Position numbers and translations under genes: made by a program
Notes under the pieces: generated by a model
The model's input: only the letters and a program-made list of their open reading frames with translations
Told to the model about the DNA's origin: nothing
Databases searched by the model: none
Assembly: GCF_900291475.1 (NCBI RefSeq)
Contig: NZ_OLMM01000005.1
Location: 76,564 to 140,563, forward strand
Source of the DNA: Acidaminococcus hominis
GTDB lineage: Bacteria; Bacillota; Negativicutes; Acidaminococcales; Acidaminococcaceae
Direction: 5' to 3'
DNA: 64,000 nt
Part shown: positions 7,984 to 21,364 of the stretch, in pieces
Numbering within the stretch: position 1 is the first letter of the stretch
Layout of the letters: every line of letters starts with the position of its first letter

Positions 7984-8952
7984 TTACCGGAGCATTTCTG
8001 CCGTGTACAATTCGTTTTCGTATATTACCTGACGCATAATATCCATGAAATCCGTTAGATATTGGGGACGGCTGGAAAGCTCCGGCCAGACAATAGACAG
8101 ATTGACCGTCCGTTCCCAGCCGGCAATGCGAAAGACCAAAAGCCGCTGTTCCTCTGCCCTGCCCCGGTTATAGGCTGCCACCTGGGACAGGATGGTCTGG
8201 GGACAAAAGGCCGCCGCCAGTGACCGGCCGCAGAGGGAAATTTGGGTTTCGTAATCACTGACGCTGAACTGCTGGGTAAAGACGATGCCCTGCTGCAGCA
8301 GAAAGTGATGACACAGAGCGGCAAAACTGCTGCCTTCCCGGTTGCCGGTAAGGGGCAGACTGGGAAAGGCTGCCAGGTCCAGGAAATCTCCGGATACGGG
8401 AGGGCGGCGGTCCGTGCTGCCGGGCAGGTGCTGCTGGAGAAATTTTTCCGTAGCCAGCAAGAATACCTGGTCCCGGGAAACCGTTTCAGAGTGGAGAACG
8501 GGATCCGCTTCGTAATTAACGCCTAAAAATAAATCCAGTTCATTATTAATTAGCCTTTTTTCTAAGGAAACGTTGTCATCCAGCACCACGGATACTTCCA
8601 CATGGGGATAGCGGCTTTGGAAACGTTCATAGATTTCCGGCAGCAGTACCCGGCCCCGGGAACTGTTGATACCCAGGGTCAGGGAACCCAGGCTCTCCTG
8701 CTGAACCTGTTCCAGCCGGGACTTCAGGTCATGCTCCAGGATTTCCACTTTCCGCAGGGTTTCAAATACCATACGTCCTGCCGGCGTCAGGGTAAGTTTG
8801 GGGGACCGCTTGAACAGTTCCACATTCAGTTCCTTTTCAAACTGTTTGATATTCTTGCTCAGGCACTGCTGGGTTACAAAACCCCGTTTGTCGGCTTTGG
8901 TAAAATTCATTTCTTCCACCGTCAGCAGGAACAATTTTTGCATGGTTTTCAA
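7984..8952 (-). CDS. LysR-family transcriptional regulator (paralogue of 5242-6210)
   Basis: A 322-residue LysR-type regulator with helix-turn-helix EEMNFTKADKRGFVTQQCLSK and a C-terminal effector domain starting LTLGINSSRGRVLLPE. It aligns end to end with the LysR at 5242, including FTKA, VTQQCLS, the SSRGR/TTRAR ligand-pocket strand and the VSDYETQ segment. The TTG at 8952 is chosen as start because GGGGTG lies 5 bases before it and it reproduces the paralogue's N-terminus; an ATG at 8943 would trim three residues. It sits between gntP (21 bases upstream) and the dehydratase, so it is probably the local regulator. Confidence 0.87.
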   Translation of the reverse strand: MKTMQKLFLLTVEEMNFTKADKRGFVTQQCLSKNIKQFEKELNVELFKRSPKLTLTPAGRMVFETLRKVEILEHDLKSRLEQVQQESLGSLTLGINSSRGRVLLPEIYERFQSRYPHVEVSVVLDDNVSLEKRLINNELDLFLGVNYEADPVLHSETVSRDQVFLLATEKFLQQHLPGSTDRRPPVSGDFLDLAAFPSLPLTGNREGSSFAALCHHFLLQQGIVFTQQFSVSDYETQISLCGRSLAAAFCPQTILSQVAAYNRGRAEEQRLLVFRIAGWERTVNLSIVWPELSSRPQYLTDFMDIMRQVIYENELYTAEMLR

Positions 8953-8973
8953 GCAATCACCCCATTTGAGATT

Positions 8974-10326
8974 TTAGCGGAACAGGCTGATAACCACCGT
9001 TGCCAACAGTCCGGCAAAAGCCATTACGTGCTGTCCAACGCAAAGTGTTTTTAAGGAAGTTTTGGTATCGTAGCCAAACAAGTTGGCGAATACCCAGAAA
9101 TAGCTGTTGTTTACATGGGAACCGAAGCCGCTGCCTGCACAAATGGACAGGAATGCTACAATCGGATCTATGAGCCCGTTCTGCATCAGGGGCAAGGTCA
9201 GGGTGGAAGCTACAATAACAGCCACCGAAGAAGAACCCTGAACAAACTTGGAGAACCCGCAGATCAGGAAGGGAATCAGGATAATGGGCAGGGACATGCT
9301 GCTGAGTGCATTGGCCATTACCGTGCCTACACCGGTGAGATCAATGACCTTGGCCAGGGCACCGCCGGCAGCGGTAATGAAAATTACCGGACCGGAGGGG
9401 GTCAAGGCTGTAGTCATGGAAGCAAACACTTCTTCCCGAGGAATGGAACGGTACAGCATCAAGATAGCCGAAATGATACCCAAAGCCAGAGCAATGTTCT
9501 TATCGCCTAAGACTCCAGTCACCGCCAGGACAGAACTGCCCTTGGGCAATACCATTTTACAAGTTGTATTCACCAATATCAACACGATGGGGACCAGGAT
9601 AGGAATAATGGACTGAATGAAGGAAGGCATGGGCAGGTTATTGGGCTGCTCCTTTTCTTCTGCCAATTCCTGAACCTGTTCTTCCATTTTGGCAGCTGCA
9701 CTCTTAGTGAACCAGCCCTCCGGCTTCGGGGCAATAAACAAGCGGCAGAAGGCCAAAATAGCTACGCAGTCTACAGCGGAAACAATCAGGCCCCACAGAA
9801 TGGATTCACCCAGGTCAATACCCAGGATGGAAACAATGGACAAAGGCGCCGGCGTAGGAGCCACAAAAGTGTTGGTGGTCAGAAGGGACAGCGCCAAAGC
9901 CGTGGCCAGGGAACCCAGACCCAAACCGCTTTTCTTGGAAACAACCTTCACCAGCGGTGCCAGCATAATCAGGGCTACATCACAAAATACATGAATGCTT
10001 ACCAGGAATCCGGTGGCACTTAAAGCAATATCCGCCTTTTTCTTGCCGGTAACCTTCAGCAAGGTGGATGCAATGCGCTGGGTGGCGTTGGATTTGTCCA
10101 AATAGTCCCCCAGGATAGCGCCAAAAATAATGACAATACCAATACTCTTACAAATTCCCCCAAAGCCCGTGGCGATGGTGTCGATGGCTTTCTGGGCCGG
10201 CAGGCCACAGCCTACGCCGATGATCAGTGCCCCCAGAAGCATGGACATGAAGGGTCCGATTTTTGTTTTGATCATCAAAGTCAGCATAATTGCCAGGCCA
10301 ATCAGAAATGGAATCATCAGTGCCAT
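8974..10326 (-). CDS. gntP: GntP-family permease (gluconate / sugar-acid importer)
   Basis: A 450-residue membrane protein with about twelve hydrophobic segments, the normal size for the gluconate:H+ symporter family. Typical elements are the early MLLGALIIGVGCGL helix, GFGGICKSIGIVIIFGAILGDYL, FCDVALIMLAPLV, PTPAPLSI, and a C-terminal FVQGSSSVAVIVASTLT segment. Members import gluconate, related aldonates or glycerate. It is the first gene of an apparent operon with a LysR regulator and an IlvD/Edd dehydratase, which together suggest uptake and dehydration of a sugar acid. Start ATG has AAGGGG upstream. Confidence 0.9.
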   Translation of the reverse strand: MALMIPFLIGLAIMLTLMIKTKIGPFMSMLLGALIIGVGCGLPAQKAIDTIATGFGGICKSIGIVIIFGAILGDYLDKSNATQRIASTLLKVTGKKKADIALSATGFLVSIHVFCDVALIMLAPLVKVVSKKSGLGLGSLATALALSLLTTNTFVAPTPAPLSIVSILGIDLGESILWGLIVSAVDCVAILAFCRLFIAPKPEGWFTKSAAAKMEEQVQELAEEKEQPNNLPMPSFIQSIIPILVPIVLILVNTTCKMVLPKGSSVLAVTGVLGDKNIALALGIISAILMLYRSIPREEVFASMTTALTPSGPVIFITAAGGALAKVIDLTGVGTVMANALSSMSLPIILIPFLICGFSKFVQGSSSVAVIVASTLTLPLMQNGLIDPIVAFLSICAGSGFGSHVNNSYFWVFANLFGYDTKTSLKTLCVGQHVMAFAGLLATVVISLFR

Positions 10327-10747
10327 AACTATTTACCCCTTTTCTCTTTGTTAGATTGGATTTAACTCCGTTGTGCAACCTACACTTACCGCACCACAAT
10401 AGTGCTTTCCCATCCCCTGTACGCTGCCTTACAGGAACCTGGTTCCTGCATCCTTTGGAAACACCGCCGCGCAATGGCAGTGCCTCAGCGAAAAGACGCC
10501 TGAATGTTCTGATAAACTCCGGCGCATTCCCTTTCCCTGACAAAGGATTTCCGATACCCTCCCTTCCTGTTAGGACTTGGACTGTTCCATTCCGAACAAC
10601 AGACCGTACACAGGATTTGTTCAGCTACAACTTAACATCATTTGAGGTAAAATAAAAACAACCTTTTAGCGTATTTCCACAACTTTCCGTTGTACCACAA
10701 GGGATGGACCGCTTTTCTTTTTTCTTCAATAAATATAGTTGCGGCGC
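10327..10747. other. Upstream region of the gntP operon
   Basis: About 420 bases without a gene between gntP and the PhoH gene. I see no convincing -35/-10 pair. The one notable element is TATTTCCACAA followed by tttcc and GTTGT (10672-10693), an imperfect palindrome whose left 11 bases match the LysR promoter at 5185-5195. Confidence 0.45.
10672..10693. promoter_or_regulatory. Candidate LysR-type operator
   Basis: TATTTCCACAAC followed by GTTGT: ACAAC (10679-10683) is an inverted repeat of GTTGT (10689-10693). The left 11 bases are identical to 5185-5195, inside the first LysR promoter. A shared operator for the two LysR paralogues is an inference. Confidence 0.4.
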
Positions 10748-10782
10748 AAAAAAAGCACCCTCCTGATAATAGGAATGGGTGC
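10748..10782 (-). terminator. Terminator of the PhoH-like gene
   Basis: On the minus strand GCACCC (10777-10782) pairs with GGGTGC (10755-10760), followed by seven T. It lies just past the stop codon of the PhoH-like gene. Confidence 0.88.
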
Positions 10783-10803
10783 TGCACAAAATTATAGGGG
10801 TAA

Positions 10804-12168
10804 TTATAGGCGGCCAATGGCTTCCAGAGCCAGCCGGGACCGTTCACATTCGCTTTCCAGCATGGTAACCTGGCAGCATAGGGGGCTGCCCTTCATTTTT
10901 TCTGAAGCATAGCTGAGGCCGTTGGTACGCTCATCCAAAAAGGGCTTGTCAATCTGCTGGGGATCCCCCAGGAGAATAACCTTGGTGCCCTTCCCTGCCC
11001 GGGTAATGATGCCCTTCACCTGGTTAGGGGTCATATTCTGGGCTTCATCGATGATCAGGTAAATCTTTTCCAGGGAACGGCCCCGGATAAAGTTCAGGGC
11101 TTCCATCTGAATCAGGTTCCGGTCAAAGACTTCTGCCAGAACGCTTTCCAGTTCCAGTTCATCGTCATACCGGGCCGTATCGTCCTTATCCAGCAGCTGT
11201 TCCAGATTATCCATAATGGGCCGCATCAGGGGAGAAATTTTTTCCTGTTCGTCCCCTGGAAGAAACCCAATATCCGTATCAAACTGGGCATTGGGCCGGC
11301 AGATCAGAATCCGCCGGTATTCGCCGCTGGGGTGATCCAGCAGCTTCTCCAGCCCCACGGCCAGGGAATAGAAGGTTTTGGCCGTACCTGCCTGCCCCTT
11401 GATAATTACCAGGGGAACTTCGTCCGCCGGCTTCATCAGAGCTTCCTGCATAAAATACTGGCCCGCATTCCGGGGCTTGACCCCATAGGGCGTATCCTTG
11501 GCGTAGGCAAGGGGCACCACCCGGTCCCCCCAAACCCGACCCAATTGGGTTTTCCGCAGGGAGGCGTCAGCCCGCAGCAGGATAAACTCATTCTGGTAAA
11601 CCGTTACCGGCAGAACCTGCCCCGCCGCATCGCATTGGTACAACTGAGAAACGGGAATCCCCTGCTCCCCAAACCGGTCAAAGAACGGCTCCGGCACATA
11701 GCATTCCTGCCGGCCCCGGTACTGCTGCTCTCCTGTAAGAACCTGCTGGGAACTGAAATCCTGGGCCTCAATGCCCAGCAGCTGGGCTTTCGGCCGCAGT
11801 ACCAGGTCCTTGGTTACCAAAATGGGTTTCTGGTCCCGAAGGTGGAAACAAACTTTAAGGATTCGGTTATCCCCCTTGTCCTCCGGCAGCCCTTCCGGCA
11901 GCTCCTCATGAATGCAGTTAGGTTCTACCCGAAGCCTGCCGCCGTGGGGCAGTGCCGCCCCGGCAATCAGGTCATCCTGCCGTCTCAGGTTTTCCAGGTA
12001 ACGGATTACCTTCCTGGCATTATAGCCCTTTTCTCCCTCTGCCTTTTTAAGCCCGTCCAATTCTTCCAGGACCACCAAAGGCAGAACCAGTTCGTTGTCC
12101 TCAAAGCACTCCAAAGCACCGGGGGACTGGATCAGCACATTGGTATCGATTACATAGATTTTTCCCAT
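10804..12168 (-). CDS. PIN-PhoH family ATPase
   Basis: A 454-residue two-domain protein. The N-terminal PIN ribonuclease domain shows the VIDTNVLI motif (residues 6-13) and further acidic residues to about 130. The C-terminal PhoH ATPase domain has Walker A GQAGTAKT (258-265) and a Walker B/DEAQ motif (IIDEAQNMT, near 375). This PhoH2-type fusion joins an RNA-cleaving PIN domain to an ATP-driven RNA unwinding domain. The cellular role in Firmicutes is not settled. The FGGY kinase gene ends about 120 bases upstream in the same direction; functional linkage is doubtful. Confidence 0.9.
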   Translation of the reverse strand: MGKIYVIDTNVLIQSPGALECFEDNELVLPLVVLEELDGLKKAEGEKGYNARKVIRYLENLRRQDDLIAGAALPHGGRLRVEPNCIHEELPEGLPEDKGDNRILKVCFHLRDQKPILVTKDLVLRPKAQLLGIEAQDFSSQQVLTGEQQYRGRQECYVPEPFFDRFGEQGIPVSQLYQCDAAGQVLPVTVYQNEFILLRADASLRKTQLGRVWGDRVVPLAYAKDTPYGVKPRNAGQYFMQEALMKPADEVPLVIIKGQAGTAKTFYSLAVGLEKLLDHPSGEYRRILICRPNAQFDTDIGFLPGDEQEKISPLMRPIMDNLEQLLDKDDTARYDDELELESVLAEVFDRNLIQMEALNFIRGRSLEKIYLIIDEAQNMTPNQVKGIITRAGKGTKVILLGDPQQIDKPFLDERTNGLSYASEKMKGSPLCCQVTMLESECERSRLALEAIGRL

Positions 12169-12289
12169 AGGTACGCCGCCTTTCTTTTACAGCCAAAGCT
12201 TCTCAAGAAATGGTTCCTAGGGATACCCTATCAAAGAAAAGTAGGAGAAACAGCAAGAAAGGGTAAAGATTGGGTAATATCTGAAATTT

Positions 12290-13816
12290 TTACTCCGTCA
12301 GGGCCTGGTTCAATGCCTTCAGGATATGGCCGCGCTGTACATATTGCTTTCTATACATAGCCGTATGCTCCCCATTGGGCATAAATTCATCCCGTACCGC
12401 CAACTGACGCTGCAAAGCGTCCTTCAAATTGGGCACATCGCCTACAGCGTAGGCAGCTACCACACAGTTGGTGGGAACGGCGCCGCCGGCTACCTGAAGG
12501 GTTACCACCCGGGTATCCAGCATATCCGCCTTGATCTGGTTCCACAGGGCATCCCGGCTGCCCCCTTCGGTAATGGTCAGCTGGGACAGGTCAATCCCTG
12601 CTTTCCGATACCGGTCGGTAATTTCCATATAATCGTAGCCGATGCCTTCCAGTACGCAGCGCCACAGTGCCCCCTGGTCAGAATCCAGGGTAAGCCCGGT
12701 AAAGGTGCCCCGAACATGAATATATTCCCCATTGCTGCCGGTAAGATAGGGAATAAACAGGGCCCCGTTGCAGCCAGCGGGATGGGCTTTGGCCAGCCGG
12801 TCCAATTCTCCATAGTACAAATCATCGGTTTCCTTGCGGGCAATGCTGTCCTTGAACCAGCGCAGGGCCAGCCCTCCAGTCCGGACCATGCCCCAGTAGA
12901 AATACGTGCCGGGCAGGGTACCGGAATTGAAAATCAAATTGTTGCCGGGAGAAGACAGGGCGGGAATGATGCCGTCCGTGGCTGCACAGAACATGGAACA
13001 GGTGCCGGCCACGTCCACCGCCCGGCCCGGTTCCAGAATGCCGCTGCCCATCATGGACTCCATGGTATCCCCGGCCCCGGCACAAATGGGAATTCCAGCA
13101 GGAAGACCCGTTTCCGCAGCATCGGCTGCACAAAGGGTACCGATAATATCCCAGGGCTTCACAATCCGGGGCATGTACTTGGGGTCAATACCCAGGATAG
13201 AAAGCTGCTCCGGAGACCATTCCTTCTTGAGGACGTTATAGCCTAGGCCCCAGCCGGACATGGTACCCCAATCCACAAAAGCTTCCTCACCGGAAAGCCC
13301 GGCCAAATGCATCAAAATATAAGGGCAATTGTGAACGAACTTCACGCCCCGTTCCCGGACTGCTGGAATATTTTTGAGAAACCAGCGAGCGTACATGGCA
13401 GGAAACATAATATGGGGTTCCGGATTCCCAGTTTCTTCCGCCCAAATGGATAAATGCTGGGCCTTCAGTGCTTCCACATCGTCGGAAGTCCGGCTGTCCA
13501 GGTAGTTGATATAGGGAGAAATGGCGTTGCCCTCTGCGTCCACACAAACAATGCCGCAGATAACGCCGTCCCCCATAATGGAACGGATCTGGCCCACGTC
13601 CAGTCCCTTGGCTGCCATTTGCCGGCTGCAATCCCGCATACATTGTTTAATCAGCTGATAATATTCCCCCACATCCATCTGTACCCAGCCCGGCTGCGGG
13701 TAGAGCAAGGTGGTAGGAGCCGTTGCCATAGCCACTTCCTGGCCTGCCTCATCGTAAATGGCAACCTTCACACTTTGGGTTCCTGCGTCAAACCCCAGAT
13801 AATATTTTTTGTCCAT
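12290..13816 (-). CDS. FGGY-family carbohydrate kinase (xylulokinase-like)
   Basis: A 508-residue sugar kinase of the FGGY/ASKHA fold. The phosphate-1 motif GFDAGTQSVKVAIYD lies at residues 8-22, the adenosine/phosphate-2 region CAGAGDTMESMMGSG near 245, and the C-terminal ITEGGSRDALWNQIKAD motif near 425. Members phosphorylate pentuloses, hexuloses, glycerol or related polyols; xylulokinase-like enzymes are closest in feel, but the substrate is not readable. It is near, though not in, the gntP-dehydratase operon, so a role in the same sugar-acid or polyol metabolism is possible. Start ATG has AAAGGACG upstream. Confidence 0.85.
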   Translation of the reverse strand: MDKKYYLGFDAGTQSVKVAIYDEAGQEVAMATAPTTLLYPQPGWVQMDVGEYYQLIKQCMRDCSRQMAAKGLDVGQIRSIMGDGVICGIVCVDAEGNAISPYINYLDSRTSDDVEALKAQHLSIWAEETGNPEPHIMFPAMYARWFLKNIPAVRERGVKFVHNCPYILMHLAGLSGEEAFVDWGTMSGWGLGYNVLKKEWSPEQLSILGIDPKYMPRIVKPWDIIGTLCAADAAETGLPAGIPICAGAGDTMESMMGSGILEPGRAVDVAGTCSMFCAATDGIIPALSSPGNNLIFNSGTLPGTYFYWGMVRTGGLALRWFKDSIARKETDDLYYGELDRLAKAHPAGCNGALFIPYLTGSNGEYIHVRGTFTGLTLDSDQGALWRCVLEGIGYDYMEITDRYRKAGIDLSQLTITEGGSRDALWNQIKADMLDTRVVTLQVAGGAVPTNCVVAAYAVGDVPNLKDALQRQLAVRDEFMPNGEHTAMYRKQYVQRGHILKALNQALTE

Positions 13817-14150
13817 ACTGACACCGTCCTTTACGGCAGCCCTAGAAATAATGCTGCCAAGTTCCCCTCTATCATAACAAAAAACTGCCGGATCCGGAAA
13901 ACATTTTCCCGGCGTCCGCAGGACAAAAAAGATGAGAAAAATGCATGGAAAGGCACAAAGAAAAAAGTGAAAAATATTTCATACCAGCAACAGGGTCTAT
14001 AAATGGCCTGATGTGAAAAGAAATACAGAAAAAACCAGAAATCACAGGGATTTTATGCATAAATAGCTAAAATTATAGGCACATGGATAAGAATAAAAGA
14101 AGTACCTGGAATACGGCAGCCTGCGGTCAACCTTTCTGCCCTAAAACAAC
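13817..14150. other. Intergenic region upstream of the FGGY kinase
   Basis: No gene seen. It contains CCGGATCCGG near the kinase start, a TATGAT-like -10 on the minus strand shortly before the kinase, and TGAAAAATATTTCA (13968-13981, arms TGAAA/TTTCA), which could be a regulator site. None of these is strong on its own. Confidence 0.35.
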
Positions 14151-14191
14151 AGCCCAGCACGTTCCCGGGTTCTCCCGGAACGCGCTGGGCT
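14151..14191 (-). terminator. Second (distal) rRNA operon terminator
   Basis: Long stem: AGCCCAGC (14151-14158) pairs with GCTGGGCT (14184-14191), continued inward by CGTTCCCGGG/CCCGGAACG with one mismatch. On the minus strand it is followed by GTTGTTTTAG. Confidence 0.75.
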
Positions 14192-14231
14192 ATTTGACTT
14201 TACATACACGCTTGAAGGAGACTAAAAAGGT

Positions 14232-14270
14232 AAAAGAAAAACGCCTGAGCGATTTCTCACTCAGGCGTTT
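14232..14270 (-). terminator. First rRNA operon terminator
   Basis: An 11-bp perfect stem (14239-14249 with 14260-14270), then TTCTTTT on the minus strand, starting a few bases after the 5S 3' end. Confidence 0.92.
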
Positions 14271-14276
14271 GCCTAA

Positions 14277-14391
14277 CCGGCAGCTTCCTATCCTCCCGGA
14301 CCGTTTCCAGTCGAGTACTTTCGGCGTATGAAGGCTTAACTACTGTGTTCGGCATGGGAACAGGTGGATCCCTTCAGCCATAACCACCGGA
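14277..14391 (-). rRNA. rrf: 5S ribosomal RNA
   Basis: The minus strand reads GGTGGTTATGGCTGAAGGGA near its 5' end, then CCCATGCCGAACACAG and AGTTAAGCC, the conserved 5S loop sequences, and closes with complementary CCGG ends. Length about 115 bases. Ends are estimated to within a few bases. Confidence 0.95.
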
Positions 14392-14462
14392 TTATCAATT
14401 AGAAGGCATGAGCCTTCAAAACTTCATGAAGAGACGTTCTTTACTTCTTGGACTTGCGGTTT

Positions 14463-17369
<2,907 letters not shown>

Positions 17370-17703
17370 TCTCCTAGCAATATTCGGCCATTTCTTTGTC
17401 GCTCGTCACAAATTTTCCTCGATATACTAAGTGTATTATCTCCGGAAATTTGCTTCCTCGCTTCGCGAACTGCCTCGAATCTTGCTGGAGCTTTCGTTTC
17501 CACTTTTCAGTGAAAACTGCTAGTTCTACTAAGGAACATTTACGTTCCTAGTTTTCTCGTTACTCGTCTTCTAAATTCGCATTTAGATTAGAGGTTTCTA
17601 CTACATATTCATCACAATACGTAGTAGATTTAATTTTGATTTTCATCAAAACTGTTTTTGTCTCTTCTATGAAGTTTTCAAGGTTCATACGATAGTAAGT
17701 AAT
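17370..17703. other. 23S-tRNA transcribed spacer
   Basis: About 330 bases between tRNA-Ala and 23S rRNA. AT-rich, with several short inverted repeats (for example GTAGTAGA/TCTACTAC-type strings near 17597-17632) expected of rRNA processing stems. No gene. Confidence 0.6.
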
Positions 17704-17779
17704 TGGTGGAGACGAGGAGAATCGAACTCCTGACCCCCTGCTTGCAAGGCAGGTGCTCTCCCAGCTGAGCTACGCCCCC
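17704..17779 (-). tRNA. tRNA-Ala (anticodon TGC)
   Basis: The minus strand starts GGGGGCGTAGCTCAGCTGGG, has anticodon loop CTTGCAA with TGC, T-arm GTTCGATTC and an encoded CCA end. The 7-bp acceptor stem pairs fully, with two G-T pairs. It lies in the 16S-23S spacer. Confidence 0.97.
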
Positions 17780-17803
17780 AGCATACATTCCTTTAGGAAA
17801 ATA

Positions 17804-17880
<77 letters not shown>

Positions 17881-17987
17881 ATTTCCTTACCATCTTGAGG
17901 GCAGAACCCTCAAAACAGAATATTGATATTGACAGATGTGCGTCGACGAGAATAGTTGATGTACCGTAGTACCCAACGGTTCTCCAT

Positions 17988-19545
<1,558 letters not shown>

Positions 19546-19717
19546 AGAATTATTTTGAAAAGCCGCTTGGCTCTTGAAAATACTAGCTTTGATTTTTTTA
19601 CTTCGTTGTCTCGAAGTGACTCGATCTCATCACCGTAAAGGTGACTTGACCCGCACATCTGTCAATCAATATTCAGTTTTCAAAGTTCGTCGCTGCTGTC
19701 TCACTGACAGCTTGTTT

Positions 19718-19746
19718 ATTCTAGCAAACTTAGAAGTTTTTGTCAA
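19718..19746 (-). promoter_or_regulatory. rRNA operon promoter P2
   Basis: -35 TTGACA (19741-19746) and -10 TAGAAT (19718-19723) with a 17-base spacer, about 170 bases before 16S, with an AT-rich upstream element. Confidence 0.85.
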
Positions 19747-19845
19747 CCACTTTTTAAAATTTATTTTTTAAATCGTGATTGGCGCTTTTTCCTTCTAAGG
19801 ACCGCCAGGCCTTTCGCTGCGTTTCCGTAACGAGAAAGCTTGTAT

Positions 19846-19874
19846 ATAATAGCACAGATATCGAAGGTCGTCAA
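19846..19874 (-). promoter_or_regulatory. rRNA operon promoter P1
   Basis: -35 TTGACG (19869-19874) and -10 TATTAT (19846-19851) with a 17-base spacer, preceded by an A/T-rich tract. Together with P2 it forms the tandem promoter pair usual for rRNA operons. Confidence 0.8.
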
Positions 19875-19927
19875 CTGTTTTTTAGAAAAAAATTCCCCCT
19901 GCCAAACGGCTAGCAAAAACGCCGTTG

Positions 19928-20572
19928 TCAGGGGAAGTTCTCCCTGGTTTCGGTGTAGTCATACCGATTGGGCTTCCAGGGAGTAGGCGCCAGCAGCAGG
20001 TACAGCAAAAACAGTCCTTGGAGGGCAGGAATCAGGAGCAGCAGCATCCACCAGCCGCTGGCGTTCCGGTCGTGAAGCCGGCGAACGCCCAGGCTTAGGT
20101 GCATCAATATCAGGACGACGCCCGCAGTGCCTTCCAGCAGCAGCACAAAGTCGTCCCCCAGGCCGATGACGTCTCCCAGGGTATAGGCAAAAAGTGCCAC
20201 CACCAGATCCGCCGCCCCCAGCCACAGGGACCGACAGAAATAATCTCCCCGGTGCACCCGGCCTTTAAAATTCAGATACAGCTGCCGCCACGTATCCTGG
20301 TCCGGCAGATTATCTTCCAGCATACGTTTCCAGGACCGATGGGGCTCCCCCTGGGCATAGGGATTGTACAGGGGCTGCCCGTCCCTTAGGGCTTCATCGC
20401 CCGGCCGCAGCTTCTCCACGGATATATGGAGTACGGTTTCCCCCTGCTGGGATCTGGTTCCAGACGGACTTCCGCCCTGCACTCCCGGACTTTGCTTTAG
20501 CGGCGTTCCGTCTTCGGAACAGAAATTTTCACTGTCCGGATAAATCTTATAACAGCGGGGACAAATTTTCAC
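19928..20572 (-). CDS. Zinc-ribbon plus DUF805 membrane protein
   Basis: A 214-residue protein. The N-terminal zinc ribbon starts KICPRCYKIYPD with a second CSED half-site, followed by a low-complexity linker to about 90. The DUF805 membrane domain has a GRVHRGDYFCRSLWLG entry helix and a SLGVRRLHDRNASGWW signature. The GTG at 20572 is chosen because it reproduces the N-terminus of the neighbouring paralogue (KICPKC) and has AAGGGGGAAG 5 bases upstream; the longer frame begins with an unlikely TTG. Function unknown. It follows its paralogue by 63 bases. Confidence 0.75.
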   Translation of the reverse strand: MKICPRCYKIYPDSENFCSEDGTPLKQSPGVQGGSPSGTRSQQGETVLHISVEKLRPGDEALRDGQPLYNPYAQGEPHRSWKRMLEDNLPDQDTWRQLYLNFKGRVHRGDYFCRSLWLGAADLVVALFAYTLGDVIGLGDDFVLLLEGTAGVVLILMHLSLGVRRLHDRNASGWWMLLLLIPALQGLFLLYLLLAPTPWKPNRYDYTETRENFP

Positions 20573-20635
20573 GCTGCTTCCCCCTTTCCCCAATCCACCA
20601 AAACACGCCTCAAGAGACCTTTTCTTTCTTTAGGT

Positions 20636-21289
20636 TTATTCCCCGTACTGGTTAGGTGCTTCTTCCGTAGGAGAAAGCAGCAGATACAGGGTGAGCAGCG
20701 GATGCACCACCGGAATCAGCATCAGGAGCAGCCACCAGCCGGTATGGTTCCGGTCATGGAGCCGGCGAATGCCCAAACTCAGGAACATGATGATCATGCC
20801 CACAATCACCAGTCCGCCCAGGCTGCTGATGACAGGTACAATCACACTGATGGTGCTGACCAGCACCATGGCCAGGAGCAGCCACAGCCACCGGCACACA
20901 AAATCTCCCCGGTGCACCCGGCCCCGGGTATTCAAGTACAGTTCCTTCCAATTTTCCTGATTGGGGAAGTTATCTTCCATCATCTGTCCAAACCCTCTGC
21001 TGGGTTTGGGCGGGACGTACTGATTCTGCTGAAAGTCTTTTTGTCCTTCCTGTTCTTCCTTTTGGAAGGTATCTTCCGTTTCTGCTTCTGCCTGCTTTTC
21101 CTCTCCCTGGGGCTCGGCAGCCTCCACCACCTTGCCTTCCTTTTCCGGGATCACCGGGGTCTCTTCCGAAGTAGGCTGCTCTTTTCTCATACTTTGGGAC
21201 ACGGGGCTCAGTTCCAGCCGGCTGCCATCAAGGGCACAGAAGTTTTGGCTATCTTCATACATTTTATGGCATTTAGGGCAGATTTTCAT
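20636..21289 (-). CDS. Zinc-ribbon plus DUF805 membrane protein (paralogue)
   Basis: A 217-residue paralogue of the downstream gene with the same plan. Zinc ribbon KICPKCHKMY and a CALD half-site; an acidic Glu-rich linker (about 30-90); a conserved MMEDNFPNQENWKELYLN segment; then DUF805 with GRVHRGDFVCRWLW and SLGIRRLHDRNHTGWW. The acidic linker and the conserved pre-membrane segment are shared features of the pair. The ribbon probably faces the cytoplasm and may bind protein or nucleic acid, but nothing in the sequence fixes a function. Confidence 0.78.
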   Translation of the reverse strand: MKICPKCHKMYEDSQNFCALDGSRLELSPVSQSMRKEQPTSEETPVIPEKEGKVVEAAEPQGEEKQAEAETEDTFQKEEQEGQKDFQQNQYVPPKPSRGFGQMMEDNFPNQENWKELYLNTRGRVHRGDFVCRWLWLLLAMVLVSTISVIVPVISSLGGLVIVGMIIMFLSLGIRRLHDRNHTGWWLLLMLIPVVHPLLTLYLLLSPTEEAPNQYGE

Positions 21290-21364
21290 GACATTCTTCC
21301 TTTCTTGTCCATATATTCTATAGAGTTATATCATTAATTTCTTTTTATTCAACTCTCTTGTGTT

